This document shows positions 47,615 to 58,847 of a stretch of DNA of 64,000 bases, in pieces. Origin of the DNA: Flammula alnicola (lineage: Eukaryota > Basidiomycota > Agaricomycetes > Agaricales > Strophariaceae). Made by a program: the position numbers and the translations under genes. Numbering within the stretch: position 1 is the stretch's first letter; each line of letters starts with the position of its first letter. The stretch is from contig JADNRV010000072.1 of NCBI GenBank assembly GCA_015499995.1, positions 1 through 64,000 on the forward strand, in the 5' to 3' direction. The notes beneath the pieces are model-generated. The model saw only the letters and a list, made by a program, of their open reading frames with translations, did not search any database and was not told the origin of the DNA.

Positions 47615-49843
47615 ATGTCAAACCGCTCCTCAGGACTCGACTTCTCAGATGGCAGAGGTCCAAACAGAGCCTTGGAACAGCATCCTGATATGCAGGATAA
47701 GGGGAGCAACACCCACCTCCAGCGCAACAGGACCGAGCGGAGGAGGTTGCAGGGTCTTCAGCGAACACTAACCAACGCTTCAATGGTGGCGCCTCCAAAG
47801 CCCAAGACAGCGATGAACAAGTTTGATGTGTGGATGATCAACGAGGGAGGACGCCAGTTGTTCTTTGGCGTATGGCTTTCCTTCATCTTCTGGTTGCCGT
47901 CCTTGGTTTCCTGCACTACTCGCTCAAAGACAATTTAGTGCGGCAGGACGACCTTTGGCGTACTTTCGGTGCGTAACTTCTTTTATTAGTTTGCTGACAG
48001 CCCTGATTGTCTTGTAGCTATTGCTAGGACGGCAGCCCTTGTCTCCATGTCGATGTCATCTTCATTCTCCTCCCCGTCTGTCGCAACTTCATCTCTGTTC
48101 TCCGACGCACTCCTTTGAACGACCTCATCCCCTTCGACAAGAACATCACCTTTCACAAGGCGACGGCATGGTCGATTGTCATTGGTTCAGCGTTCACATC
48201 ATCGCTCACATGGTCAACTTCTATAAGCTCGCCTTGGTCGCCGCACCGACCACGAGTGGCCGCGTGATTGCCTTCCTTTCCGCGAACTTCATCACTGGCC
48301 CTGGTGCCACGGGTTGGATCATGACGGCCGCTCTCGGAATAATGGTATGGTATGCAAGGGAGAAGGTCCGCAGGGCAAAGTTCGAACACTTCTGGTACTC
48401 TCACCACCTCTTCATCGTCTTCTTCATCAACTGGCAACTCCACGGCATGTTCTGTATGATCAAGCCTGATCGCCCTCCGTACTGCTCGTTCAACACAATC
48501 GGAGTGTTCTGGGTAAGTTCCTGATTATTGTAGATTTTTTCTCATAAATTCTGACATGTAAATAGCGTTATTGGCTCGTTGGCGGTGTTATCTGGATCTC
48601 CGAGCGTGTCCTCCGTGAAATTCGTTCCCGCCACGTTACCTATATCTCCAAGGTTATTCAGCACCCTTCGAACGTTATGGAGGTCCAGATCAAAAAGGAG
48701 AAGACTACCACCAGAGCCGGCCAATACATCTTCTTGTCTTGCCCCGAGATATCTTACTTCCAATGGCATCCTTTCACTTTGACCAGGTTCGTTGCATTCG
48801 ATCTTAAAGTTGTAGATTCCCCGAACTAAAAAATCCAGTGCTCCTGAGGAGGATTACATCTCTGTCCACATCCGTGTCGCCGGTGACTTTACGACTGCTT
48901 TCGCTAAAGCCCTGGGCTGCGACTTCCCTCAGAGGGGTGATAAGAAAGAGGAATCCCCGGCTGGCGGAAAGATTGTCGGCACCGCTTCGAACCCGCCTTT
49001 CAACCGCACCCTGCCCCGTGTCATGGTCGATGGTCCTTTCGGCAGTGCCAGCGAGGACTTTTTGAACTATGAAACGGTGCTGCTTGTCGGTGCTGGTATT
49101 GGTGTCACTCCTTTCGCTTCGTGAGTTATATTTCCTCCAAAGAAAAAATGTTTGGCTTACTTTGGTCGATATATTAGGATCTTGAAGTCCATCTGGTACC
49201 GCATGAACAACTTGCACAACGGGAAGCCCACGCGGCTCTCGAAAGTATACTTCACTTGGGTCATCCGTGACTATGGCACTGCGGAATGGTTCCACTCACT
49301 CTTGCATGCCATCGAAGAGCAGGATACCCAAGGAGGATCGAGATTAATATCTACCTCACGGCTAAGATAAAGGAAGATGAGATGAACAACATCATCGTAC
49401 GTATACATGCTCTCTTCTATAATTCTGTGGTCTTTCAACTAATGATGCTATTTTGTTAAGGTCCAAGACGTCGGCGCTGAAAAAGATGCCATTACCTCCT
49501 TGCGTGCGCCCACTCACTTCGGCAGACCCAACTGGGACCGTGTCTTCCCCTCGATTATCGAGAAGCACCCCGAGACTGACGTTGGAGTGGTGAGATTATT
49601 TTCAGCCTCGCTTTTGTCTGAGTGACCCTGAAATATCTTGGCTTTTTTCAGTTCTTCTGCGGTCCTCCCGCTCTCTCCAAGCTCCTCCATAAGACGTCGA
49701 ACAAGTACTCTGACCCCAATGGTGGCACTCGATTCTTCTTCGGAAAGGGTGAGTATTTTCCTCTTATCTCTCAATATATTTGTTGTCAAGGACGATCGTT
49801 GACCTGGCGCCTGTTTTATTTCCTTCTTCCAGAAAACTTCTAA
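47615..49843 (+). CDS. NADPH oxidase (NoxA/gp91phox type)
   Basis: Exons encode a ferric-reductase-like membrane part: [53 protein letters not shown] and [19 protein letters not shown], with histidine pairs that ligate haem. An FAD-binding [19 protein letters not shown] and the NADPH-binding [27 protein letters not shown] and [12 protein letters not shown] follow. The product ends TRFFFGKENF, the canonical Nox terminus, at 49841-49843. Length is about 550 residues with no EF-hands, so it matches NoxA/NoxB rather than NoxC. Nox enzymes make superoxide across membranes and act in fungal differentiation and fruiting. Four sites need one base each: a T near 47878, a C near 48044, a T near 48186 and an A near 49333, all in short runs. 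Confidence 0.93.
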
Positions 49844-50514
49844 AGGCTTGGGCCGTGCCAAGACTCGGCATATGTCATCCCATGATCTTTCTGTCTTTTC
49901 GCTCTCGCCCAATGTACTTACATATCAACATAGTCCAGTTCACGATGATGAATCCATTTTCTGCCCTGCCTGCCTTTTAGATCGGTCGTTCTGTCTGCCA
50001 CTGCCCCACCTCTTTCCCTCCATAGCTTTCGTTGTCCGCTTACTACCTTTACTACCGGCTCTATTTTCTATCAAGATCTTTACTTTGGTTTAACTGCACT
50101 GTTGTAAGGTTACCTGCCCTCTGTCAATTGAACGAGCGCAACCGCCGCCTCTGCTAGCGTAGTCTGTTGTCTGCGTATGCATACTTTTTTTTGACTGGTC
50201 ATGTAACGGATCATGATATACCTCCGCCTGCTTATTAAAAGTGGCCTTTCGCTTTTTCGCTAGTTACAATTTTTATTACTCATTCGCTCCTACGAAGTGG
50301 AGAGCAACAAAATTAATTATTTGTATGCCTAGAGTGGTATTAGGAGTGATAGCAATGAAGGTGACTGTCCCATGTGAGGCACAAGGTATGTAAATCGACA
50401 AGCTGGAACTAATAGAGATGGAGGTTTAGAGATAAGATTATTTATTACGAACGAAATGGCGATGATGATAGACTTCGCTGGTGGATAAGAGAAACCGTGA
50501 TATACAGTACCAAG
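49844..50514. terminator. 3' flank between convergent Nox and leucine-rich genes
   Basis: T/C-rich 3' UTR-like sequence (49850-50280) followed by AT-rich sequence. The two flanking genes converge, so both polyadenylation regions should lie here. No gene seen. Confidence 0.4.
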
Positions 50515-51370
50515 TTACGTGTCTGAAATTGGCTCGAAAATCCAGAAACGAGGTGGGTAGTCTATAGTACCTCCACTAGACGGCCAAGTCCCTTTGATTT
50601 CAAATACCGTCAGCTTATCAGCGAAACAGTGTGACTCGGGGGAGAGAACGAGACCCTCGGGTTTAGAGAGTGTGACATTCGGGATCCGTTTCCCCTTCTC
50701 GGTTCGCCAGGAAAGATACTCGATGAATGCGTTATGGTCTGTCTGGCGGTCTAGATAAGCGTAGCCAAGCGTGATGGAATGGACGGAATGGAGGTTAGGA
50801 AGTAAGATGCCTGTTGGTCTAGCCTGAGAGCGCGGCTCGGGGTTTGACTTGAGAACGTTCACGGCTTGGTTGTAACCGGAGTCCACTATGCAGAGGCTGG
50901 AGGCGTTATTGCACATCGAAAGAAATCCAGCGAGAGATTGCTGGTCTTCTGCTGTTAGATCCCTTAAATCCAAAGTTATCTCCATAGTACGATCGCGAAT
51001 GAAGGAGGTCCCTCGGAGAATACACAAAAACTGGCTTAATGGAGAGCGAGGCGGAGGTTCTTCCTCTTCCACCACGTTGGCTTGGGGTCCGCGCTGACCT
51101 GGGCATTCGAGGTGATTCTTCGAAAATATTGTCTTCGTCGTCCGCATCATATTCGTCATCGGAGTCGTACTCGTCTGCGCCATTGAACTCGTAGCAGATG
51201 GAGAACTGAGCGGAGAGATCAACATCGTCGCCATGTCCGGCCTGGATAGCAAAGGATCCAAGGCGGGCAGTGATTTCCCAATGGGAAGGGGCAAGCTTGT
51301 CGTCAGATTCCCAAAATTTAAAGAACCTGCCGAGGCCAGTTCTCAGTGATTGCTCGCTGCGCTCGCAATG
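50515..51370 (-). CDS. hypothetical leucine-rich protein, probably 5'-truncated and frame-broken
   Basis: The longest frame is 259 codons (50515-51294). Its C-terminal part is protein-like: MEITLDLRDLTAEDQQSLAG, NASSLCIVDSGYNQAVNVL, LPNLHSVHSITLGYAYLD and SPESHCFADKLTVFEIKG. This Leu-spaced pattern resembles the C-terminus of fungal F-box/LRR proteins. Upstream of about 51115 the natural frame changes: DDVDLSAQFSICYEFNGADEYDSDDEYDADDEDNIF in pieces gives an acidic segment that fits better than the open frame. A missing base near 51115 explains both. The protein-like frame extends to about 51370, next to the duplication breakpoint at 51386, so the 5' end may have been lost there. No function can be assigned. 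Confidence 0.45.
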
Positions 51371-51385
51371 AAGACGCGTATATGT

Positions 51386-52497
51386 CGAATGCGTAAGTCA
51401 CCCACAAAATTTGGGAATTTTTTTTCAAGGGCAAAGGTCGGTGCAAGGATTGTATAGACTATTTTTCGGGCGACACGGCTAAAGCGTATTGGATCAGCGA
51501 GCCTCAGCTAGTCCGTGGCAGACAGCAATAAATAATGATTGTGTCATCTTTACATCTTTGATACAAGTTATTCCTAAGTCATTTCATGTCAATTGTTACG
51601 CAAATACAGATGAAAGTTACTTCCGCTGAATTGATTTACGAAGTATTAAAGGGGACCACGCTCAGTCTCGTCCTCCTTGAAAGTTTTTTGGACCTACAAA
51701 ATTCAAATTTTTAGGAGAAGCCCTAGAGAGGATATATAATATTTTTACGTACCTTGGAGAAAAAGTCGTCGTCTGCGAGGACCCGAAGTCCAGTAGCGGC
51801 AAGGGCTTTTGAAACATCAAGGCTGGCGTAATGGGCCGCAGTTGTGGCGGCGGCCTGCGTAAACCCGGGTGTATGATTCCCTCCATCGACGATAGTCGGA
51901 ATGGCTAGAACCAATGAAGTCAATACCTCACTGCGAGAGTAGGTGGAAAGAAGCATTACCGAAGCCGGGGTGTAAAGAGGGAAGAGCTAGATACAGTTCG
52001 TACAGGTTAACCCAAAGTCTTTGGATCAAATGTCTAAAAATACCGTATGTAACATTTCCCTGGATAAAACGATAAGTTTTAAATGATTATAAACGACGTT
52101 ATGGGAAGACTGACGAAATCTGTTGATGCACTCTTGATACCCCATTCATAATCGATTGCACCGTATTTGTTGAGGACAATGTTCGCCACCTCTCCGCCTA
52201 GAGAATAATATTGAGCCTCTGCTCTGATCATCGGAATAAAAAGTATATATCTCACCTAAGGCTTTATTTTGACGGAGGTCAAACGTCGAGCCTTTCTCAT
52301 ATGTGATGGTTACTTCGCATCCCGTCGCAAGCGCTGCAGCTCTAGACTGCGTTGAGATTTCCAAATCACAAATAACATCTGAATCATAACCACTGACTCA
52401 AAGCATGGAGTAACTCTCTTCACAGTCTCCTGCATCTCAGCACGAGTAGGTGCACGAACAAGGCAGCTGTGCATCCTGTTAGCTTGACACTGAACGA
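51386..52497 (-). repeat. inverted duplication, right copy (partner 1-1109)
   Basis: The reverse complement matches 1-1109 with scattered substitutions and small indels. It covers the 3' half of the M20 gene plus its 3' flank. Similarity ends sharply at 51386. Confidence 0.93.
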
Positions 52498-53800
52498 GGA
52501 AAAGAAGATACTTTACATGAATTTGGCATAATCCGGGATAACTGTTGACCAAAGGATAAAAATTAAGCTTTGAAAAAGATGTTATGAATAAAGAAACTTA
52601 CTGTTTGGTGCCCAATCTTTACCTTCAAAAATACCATGGACGCGATGAGTCGGTTTAAGCTGCTGACGGAGGGCCGAAATATTGTTGTAACCCAGCACGG
52701 CAGCATCCAGGGCATTTCTGCCTTCCCAAGGAGAGAGAGCAGCATGTGCTCTGCGTTATTATGTCATTCATTAGATGTCCAGAGACTGCAGAGAAATATT
52801 CACGAACGTGTGCCCCTTGTATTCCACCGTCAACCGCTGTAATGCAAGACAGCTACTCAAGCTGACGGAGCCAATGGGACCTGGAGCGGGATGACACCTA
52901 AGACAAAGGGATGAGAGCTAGCCGAGGGGAATGTAAGCCGACATACATCAAACATGCATCCATCCCTTGGTAGGCACCCTTCTCAAGGAGGACAACCTTT
53001 CCAGATCCACCTTCCTCGGCTAGTTGGATATCAATGAATTTCAGTAGTTCTTGAAACTAATCAGAGTAGGAGCACTTACCGGGCGTGCCTAAGAGAACAA
53101 TCTTGCCAGGAATATTATGGTGCTCGAGGGCTGCTCTGATTGCCAATGCAACAGCGACACCTGGAATTACAAGGTAAGGAATTATTTCTGGACGCCAAAG
53201 ATTCACAAAGAGGACATACCTGAGATCCCAATCAAATTATGCCCGCAAGCATGGCCAATTCCCTTGAGAGCGTCCATCTATATGACTGGCTGAGTTTCAC
53301 AGTATCTTAGTAGAGAGTTAACGCGCGCACTTCAGAGTTTATTCCGATTGTCCTTCCCCCCGTACCATGAGAGAACGTCGCCTTCCAAGCCGTTGGAAGA
53401 TGAAATTGTTTGGTAACTTCAAAACCATGCTTCTCCATGAAAGTCGTATATACATCATGCGCATGGCTGGGCAAGTCAGAGGTTAAGCCCTGTACCGCAT
53501 GTTACACCTGGAATGATAGCGTACTATTCCTCGTAACCGAGTTCCGGGTGGGCTGGCGAATGGTTCAATATACAGGGGCGATCGTACGAAATAAATGGCA
53601 TACACACCATGAATGTCCAAGCTCAACGCCCTCAACTCATCATCCAAATCCTTGATATTTGCTTCTATCGTTTCCAAGATATCTGGGCGATAGATTTCAC
53701 TCGCGTTCGGGCTAGAAGGGGTAGCTTGAGCTTTGTCATCTGGGTGCCATACTTTGTTGTTGGGAGTGGAGATCGAATCAACGGAGTGGTGGTTGCACAT
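51646..53800 (-). CDS. peptidase M20-family amidohydrolase (M20D / PM20D2-like)
   Basis: The full gene is in many exons from ATG 53798-53800 (MCNHHSVDSI...) to TAA 51646-51648. Metal and catalytic motifs are present: MDALKGIGHACGHNLIG (metal-binding His, Asp), LLGTPAEEGGSGK (catalytic Glu-Glu pair), GMDACLMCHPAP and EYKGHTAHAALSPWEGRNALDA. The dimerisation domain has RAPTRAEMQETVKR, and NHTPGFTQAAATTAAHY is the C-terminal part. Family members hydrolyse N-acyl or dipeptide amide bonds (amidases, Xaa-Arg dipeptidase type) using two metal ions in the cytosol. No frame break was seen. It is divergent from the helicase gene with about 235 bases between starts. Its 3' half is the right copy of the inverted duplication. 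Confidence 0.9.
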
Positions 53801-54034
53801 GTTGGCTGGAGGTCAACCCACTGGAGAAACTGTCGTGTTGCTCTATGATTAGAACGCGATTATCGATGGTGAGATGCTTTTGAATTGAATTGGGAAGAAC
53901 CCTGCACGCTGACTCTGAGGTGAGCGAGTGGTTCACACGCGTCCACGATGGACTCGAGTTCGATTGGGTAATAAATCACCTCTTTCACCAACACCTATCA
54001 TCCTTGACCGCCAACGACCAAAAGCTCATGTACA

Positions 54035-57000
54035 ATGGCCAGTGAAGTAGATTTGAAGGCCTTTATAGATCGTCAACGCGTCTTGCTCGCGAAAGAACGC
54101 GATGCAGAGATAGAACGAAGCTCTCTGCTGCTGTCAAATTGCGGCCCTAAACTCCTGGAGCAAAAGGGCCTATCTATCGGAGGGCTTGGGATTGTTGGGA
54201 TGCACATCGGACTTGGAGGGAAAACGTGGGTGTTTGTGGTTTCTATCGACGCTGCGTTCGGGGTGCTAATATTGTTGAAAGGCAGCTTGGTAGAACTTGA
54301 GCGACCGTCAGCCTATCATTCTAGCCCTATATTTCCTCCACATGGCTTGAGGTAGCTATAGGTTTATGAAATCGTGATTTCGTTTGACCTTGTGTCTCAG
54401 ACCTGGGGATCTGCTAGGATCGAGGCGAACGTATCTCCAACCATTCCACCAAAAAGCCAAAGCCAGCCTCCACCGTTACGAAAGGCTCTCAAGCCGAAGG
54501 AGTCGTCTATAAGGTGTGCTCAATGAATTCATATCGGAGATTCTTGTCCCAATATTTTGATTACCAGGTATCTGATACTCGTATCGTCATTGCTGTCGAT
54601 TCCTCAGAGTCGGGCTCAGATGACTTGGATCTACCGGAACGCTGTCGTGTCCTGAAATTAGCCAATAGTGTTACCTATGATAGGTCAGTCGACCTCTTTT
54701 CCATTATCTTTTCTTTTCATTGAATAGCTGGTAGGATGGACAAGGCCATTGATCAGCTAGAGAGGATCATATTACCCTCGGTTAGATTCCTGACGTCCAA
54801 CACGACCACCCAACTCAGTATCTACAGGGTGATGGAAAATCAGCTGGGCAATTAACCAGCCTGATACAAGTCCTTCTCGGAATGAAACCACCAGCACCGA
54901 AAGACCGTATAGAGAACCTGACCGTCTTTGATGATACATTGAACGACAGTCAGAAAGCGGCGGTTAGATTCTGCCTGGAATCGCCGGAAGTTGCGTGTAT
55001 ACATGGGCCGCCAGGTATGCTCCTCGTTTTACAAATTTACTCGTTTAACTAACAGATTGGCAGGAACCGGAAAGACCCACACCCTCATCGAAATTATTCG
55101 ACAACTAACGATGGAAACTCCCTCAGATCCCAAGCCAAAACGCGTGCTTGTATGCGGTGCTTCGAATCTTTCTGTGGACAATATCTTGGAACGCCTTCTC
55201 GCTCTGCCCGTTATAGACAAGGCTCGAAAGCTGAAAGTGACGAGGATTGGACACCCTGCCCGTGTTATGGCACATGAGGGTATCCTGGAGTCTACATTGG
55301 AAGTCAAAGCCACTCGGACTGATCAGGTGAACCACAATCCTTCCGAGAGACTGGTAGATTACTCAAACTCTGCAGGCCGCTCTTGCACGAGACGTCAAGG
55401 ACGAATTGAGACTGCTCTAGGAATTCTTTCAGGAAAAGGAAAAGGCGTGAAAGGGAAAGGTCCGAGAGGAGCGGAGCGCAGAAAGATGTGGGACGAAGTA
55501 AAAGCTCTTCGAAAGGAGTACGTACGCCCGATCCTCTCAGAATTCTATAACCGATCGGCTATTCAGATACCGACAGCGAGAGGGAGGTGTGGTTACATCA
55601 GTGCTCAAGGAGTCACAGGTACTTGGGGAAAATAGCTTCCTTTTTATCCGTCTAACACTCTAGAAGGTTGTGCTATCTACGTGTCACTCGTCTGGTGGAA
55701 GGCAGTTGTATAACCAAGAATTTGATGTGGTTATCATTGACGAGGCTACACAAGCACTCGAAGCAGTGAGTTTACCCCTGGTATCGAAAACGAATTAATA
55801 ACGAATACGATATAGGTATGCTGGATTCCTATTTTCAAAGCCAACAAACTCATATTGGCTGGCGATCCTATGCAACTTCCTCCCACTATCCTTTCAATAG
55901 ACGACAAGAAGAGCAAGAAGAAAGCAGCTGCTACATCCCAATCTAATTCCAAATCTACTATCCCAGTTTCGAAGAAACCTGTGAAATCCAAGGATGCACC
56001 TACCGCGAAATCGACCATTCCTACTGAAATATCTGCAGGTGGCGATTCCGAATCAGATTCTTCTGAGGAGAGCGGATCTGAAGATATGGATCTGGCGAAA
56101 GAGTCAGCTTCGTTGTCCTTGAATAGCAAGCCGCGTGTCATCAAATTGCTACCTCCACGCACACTTGAGACAACGTTGTTCGACCGTTTGGAGTCCATGT
56201 ACGGCTCCAGCATCAAGCGCATGCTGGAAGTGCAGTACCGGTGCGGTACCTTACCCCCAGATCATTTGTTCAAGCCATCTAATTTTTCATATCTAGAATG
56301 CATGAACAGATCTGTGCCTTTCCGTCAAAGACGCTTTATAGCAATAAACTCAAGTCCCACCAATCTGTTGCATCCCATCTCCTCTCTGATCTACCCAACA
56401 CTCAGGCAGATTCGGAAGAAGACGAGAAAGAGTATCTTCAGACTCCAGTTGTGTTCTTCGACACAGCAGGCTGTGAATATTTCGAGCGGCTTGACGGAGA
56501 TGGCGATGAAGGCAGTCGCTGCAATGAAAACGAGGCCACGATTGTTAATAACTGGGTCGTTAAATTGGTTGATTTCTCTCGATTCCATCCCTCGACATCA
56601 CAGACCTGATAAATAATTTCAATTTTAGGTGGAAGTTGGTATTTTGCCAAGTCAGATCGCCATCATAACTCCGTAAGATTTTTCTTTCTTTCAGATAGAG
56701 GCCTGTGTACTGACAGCTGAAATATAGATACCAAGCCCAAGTCACACTACTGACTTCCCTTTTACGACCGAAGTACGGCCCATCACTTGAAATCGGAACT
56801 GTCGATGGTATGCAAGGTCGAGAGAAAGAAGCAGTCATCATTTCCCTCGTACGGAGCAACGATATAGTATGTCCTGTCAATGATATTTTCGTGCTTGGTA
56901 CTGATTAGATGTCTAGAGAGAGGTCGGTTTCCTCAAAGAGAAACGAAGGATGAATGGTAAAACTTAAACCCTTGAACAAACACGTTCGCTGACGCGTCTC

Positions 57001-57194
57001 CTCTAGTTGCGATGACGAGAGCAAAGCGACATCTCGTAAGTCAGATTCAGATTTACTCAGCTCCTAGTTTTCTTACCAGCGGAATAGTGCGTAGTCGGAG
57101 ATTCGTCGACAGTGTGTCATGGAGGGGTTACCTGAAGAAGTGGCTGAAATGGCTAGAGGCTAATGCTGATGTCAAATATGCGGGATTAGAGTAG
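54035..57194 (+). CDS. SF1 DNA/RNA helicase of the Hcs1/IGHMBP2 (SMBP-2) type
   Basis: Exons from [20 protein letters not shown] run through [20 protein letters not shown], an RNA-binding-like N-terminal domain. Helicase motifs follow: [21 protein letters not shown] (Walker A), [14 protein letters not shown] (Walker B), [46 protein letters not shown] and [11 protein letters not shown], ending ADVKYAGLE. About 80 residues of Lys/Ser/acidic low complexity are inserted after GDPMQLPPT. The family comprises 5'-3' helicases; yeast Hcs1 associates with DNA polymerase alpha. Two frame breaks: near 54413 (one extra G gives PGDLARIEANV) and near 55407 (one extra G lets DVKDEL continue into [12 protein letters not shown]). 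Otherwise the gene is complete. Confidence 0.92.
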
Positions 57195-57304
57195 ACGCTC
57201 ATGATACCATAATAAAGAATACATACACAGACCACAGAGTCGCCACCCACTATTTACAAAGAAACATATTGTAAAGTAGAGTGCAAATCGTGAGTATATT
57301 TCGG

Positions 57305-57540
57305 GGATATCATGCATACAAGAAATGATCATAAAAACTCTTCAAATTCGTGACGTCCGATAACGATGCGTCGATGCATACGGTCGGCGCTTGAGAGGAA
57401 TGAATGGTGTGGAGGTTCAGCAGTGCTGCGCTTGGAGGAAATGCGAGCTTTGCTTGACTATTGCTAAACGGATAAGTCATCCCTTTATGGATGGAGGCTT
57501 GCATCTTCACCAATGGCAATGCAGACCTTTTCACTCCTCT
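57305..57540 (-). pseudogene. partial, internally deleted copy of the 3' end of the P-loop ATPase gene
   Basis: The reverse complement begins like the ATPase exon near 59680 (AGTCAAGCAAAGCTC, then CTCCAAGCGCAGC-type sequence and ATTCATTCCTCTCA). It then jumps to the last codons of that gene (TCGTTATCG, GAGTTTTTATGATCATTTCTTGTATGCATGATATCCC, in pieces). About 700 bases of the parent (58910-59600) are missing. No upstream ATPase exons exist here. It abuts and overlaps the start of the HNH gene on the other strand. Confidence 0.8.
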
Positions 57541-58463
57541 TCCTCAGAATGGCCCGCCCTCAGGATTTGGCTTTTCGGAGCGCCCACTCTCGGAATTGTC
57601 TGCTTCAACCGCCTTTAACACGGGTATTAACCGAAGGGATACAAGAGGCGGGTACCGACGTTGTGTGGTGTGCGGTATCAAGGTCGCTCTCGACTACGCC
57701 CACATAATTCCCCAAGCCGAACGCGAGGTTCTTACTGTGCGTTTCACTGTTATTGTTAATTCCGACAGCTCTATTATAAAATATAGTGGGCCACTCTTAA
57801 AGCCAAGCATTACATCCCACAGGCAGCTAAATCCGCCCAGCATGAGCCTCGAAATGGGTTATCACTGTGCAAGACACATCATTATCTATTTGACGAATTT
57901 TATTTCTTCATCAGATACAACCCCGATGTATGTGTGACCTATCCCATCTTTCCACATTGCTTATTGTTTGTTAGACACAACAGTTCGTGCTCATCAACCA
58001 TTCCTGCGAAGAATCTCTGTCATTGTTCCATGGCAAAGTCATACTCATGGACATAAAAGACCCCCATTGCCCCTTCCCCGCTCTCTTCCTTATACATGAG
58101 CAACGAGTACGAGGCTTCTGGCCTTTCTCTGAGCAACCCACCATTCCTGGACCAATACTACCCCAAGACTGGATCTCTCGTAATGCCCATTCTAGTGGTG
58201 GGGATGCTGTTAGTGATGCAGGACCGTCCAATGCTGCTGTGGCAATTAGCAGTTCAGGCCAAGTAGTACCCTACTTGGGCCAACCAATATCAGGCCAGAT
58301 GGCTCTCACCTTGGACGATAGCACCATCTCGAAAATCCTTTTTGCTACACAGCACATGGAGTCATGGAAGGCCTGTGTGCAGGAGGGGACAAGCTGGGAG
58401 GGTACTGCAGATGAAAATATCACAAAGTACAAAGAAGTCATGTCCAGTGAGCACCTGCTTTGA
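57491..58463 (+). CDS. HNH-endonuclease-domain protein
   Basis: Three exons join in frame to about 285 residues from ATG 57491 to the TGA at 58461-58463. The N-terminal 60 residues are unstructured. The HNH core spans the first intron: YRRCVVCGIKVALDYAHIIPQ, then WATLKAKHYIPQ and EPRNGLSLCKTHHYLFDEFY, giving two CX2C-like or C/H zinc ligands and the H-N-H residues (AH, RNG, HH). It continues FVLINHSCEESLSLFHGKV and a Pro/Ser-rich tail. HNH proteins of this architecture are common in mushrooms, usually of unknown role; a nuclease function is inferred from the motif only. The gene lies between the P-loop ATPase and that gene's partial copy, and its 5' end overlaps the copy on the opposite strand. 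The frame is clean. Confidence 0.82.
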
Positions 58464-58847
58464 GGAGATCTGGTTTGATCCAGAGTTTTTTATACCATGC
58501 CACCAGTATCTTGTTGTGATTTGTCCTTCTTCCACCTTTGATATATTCAGCCCCAACTTCAGTTATACATATACATATGGGCTTGCTTCTCAAGCCTTGT
58601 AGATAATTAATTGTCCTATATTGTTTCTTTAGCCTGTACCATCATTAATAGACTGCCAGACTCCAGTTTCTGTCGCATCTCAACACAAATATCTGTGGAT
58701 ATATTTTTGAAGTTATTTTTCGTGGTATCTTCGTGTATCCTCCCATCCTGCAAGAAGAGTGAGGCTGGACTGTGAGGAAATTGATAAGAGCCAAGAGGAG
58801 GCGAGGCAAGTCAATCCTTGAGCCTTGATACATATATTTCAGGGATA
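58464..58847. other. intergenic between convergent HNH and ATPase genes
   Basis: About 380 AT-rich bases holding both 3' flanks. No gene seen. Confidence 0.5.

Noticed and set aside
47615..49843. programmed ribosomal frameshifting in the NADPH oxidase
   Set aside because: Four separate sites would be needed in one gene, without shared slippery motifs; missing bases in homopolymers explain all of them more simply.
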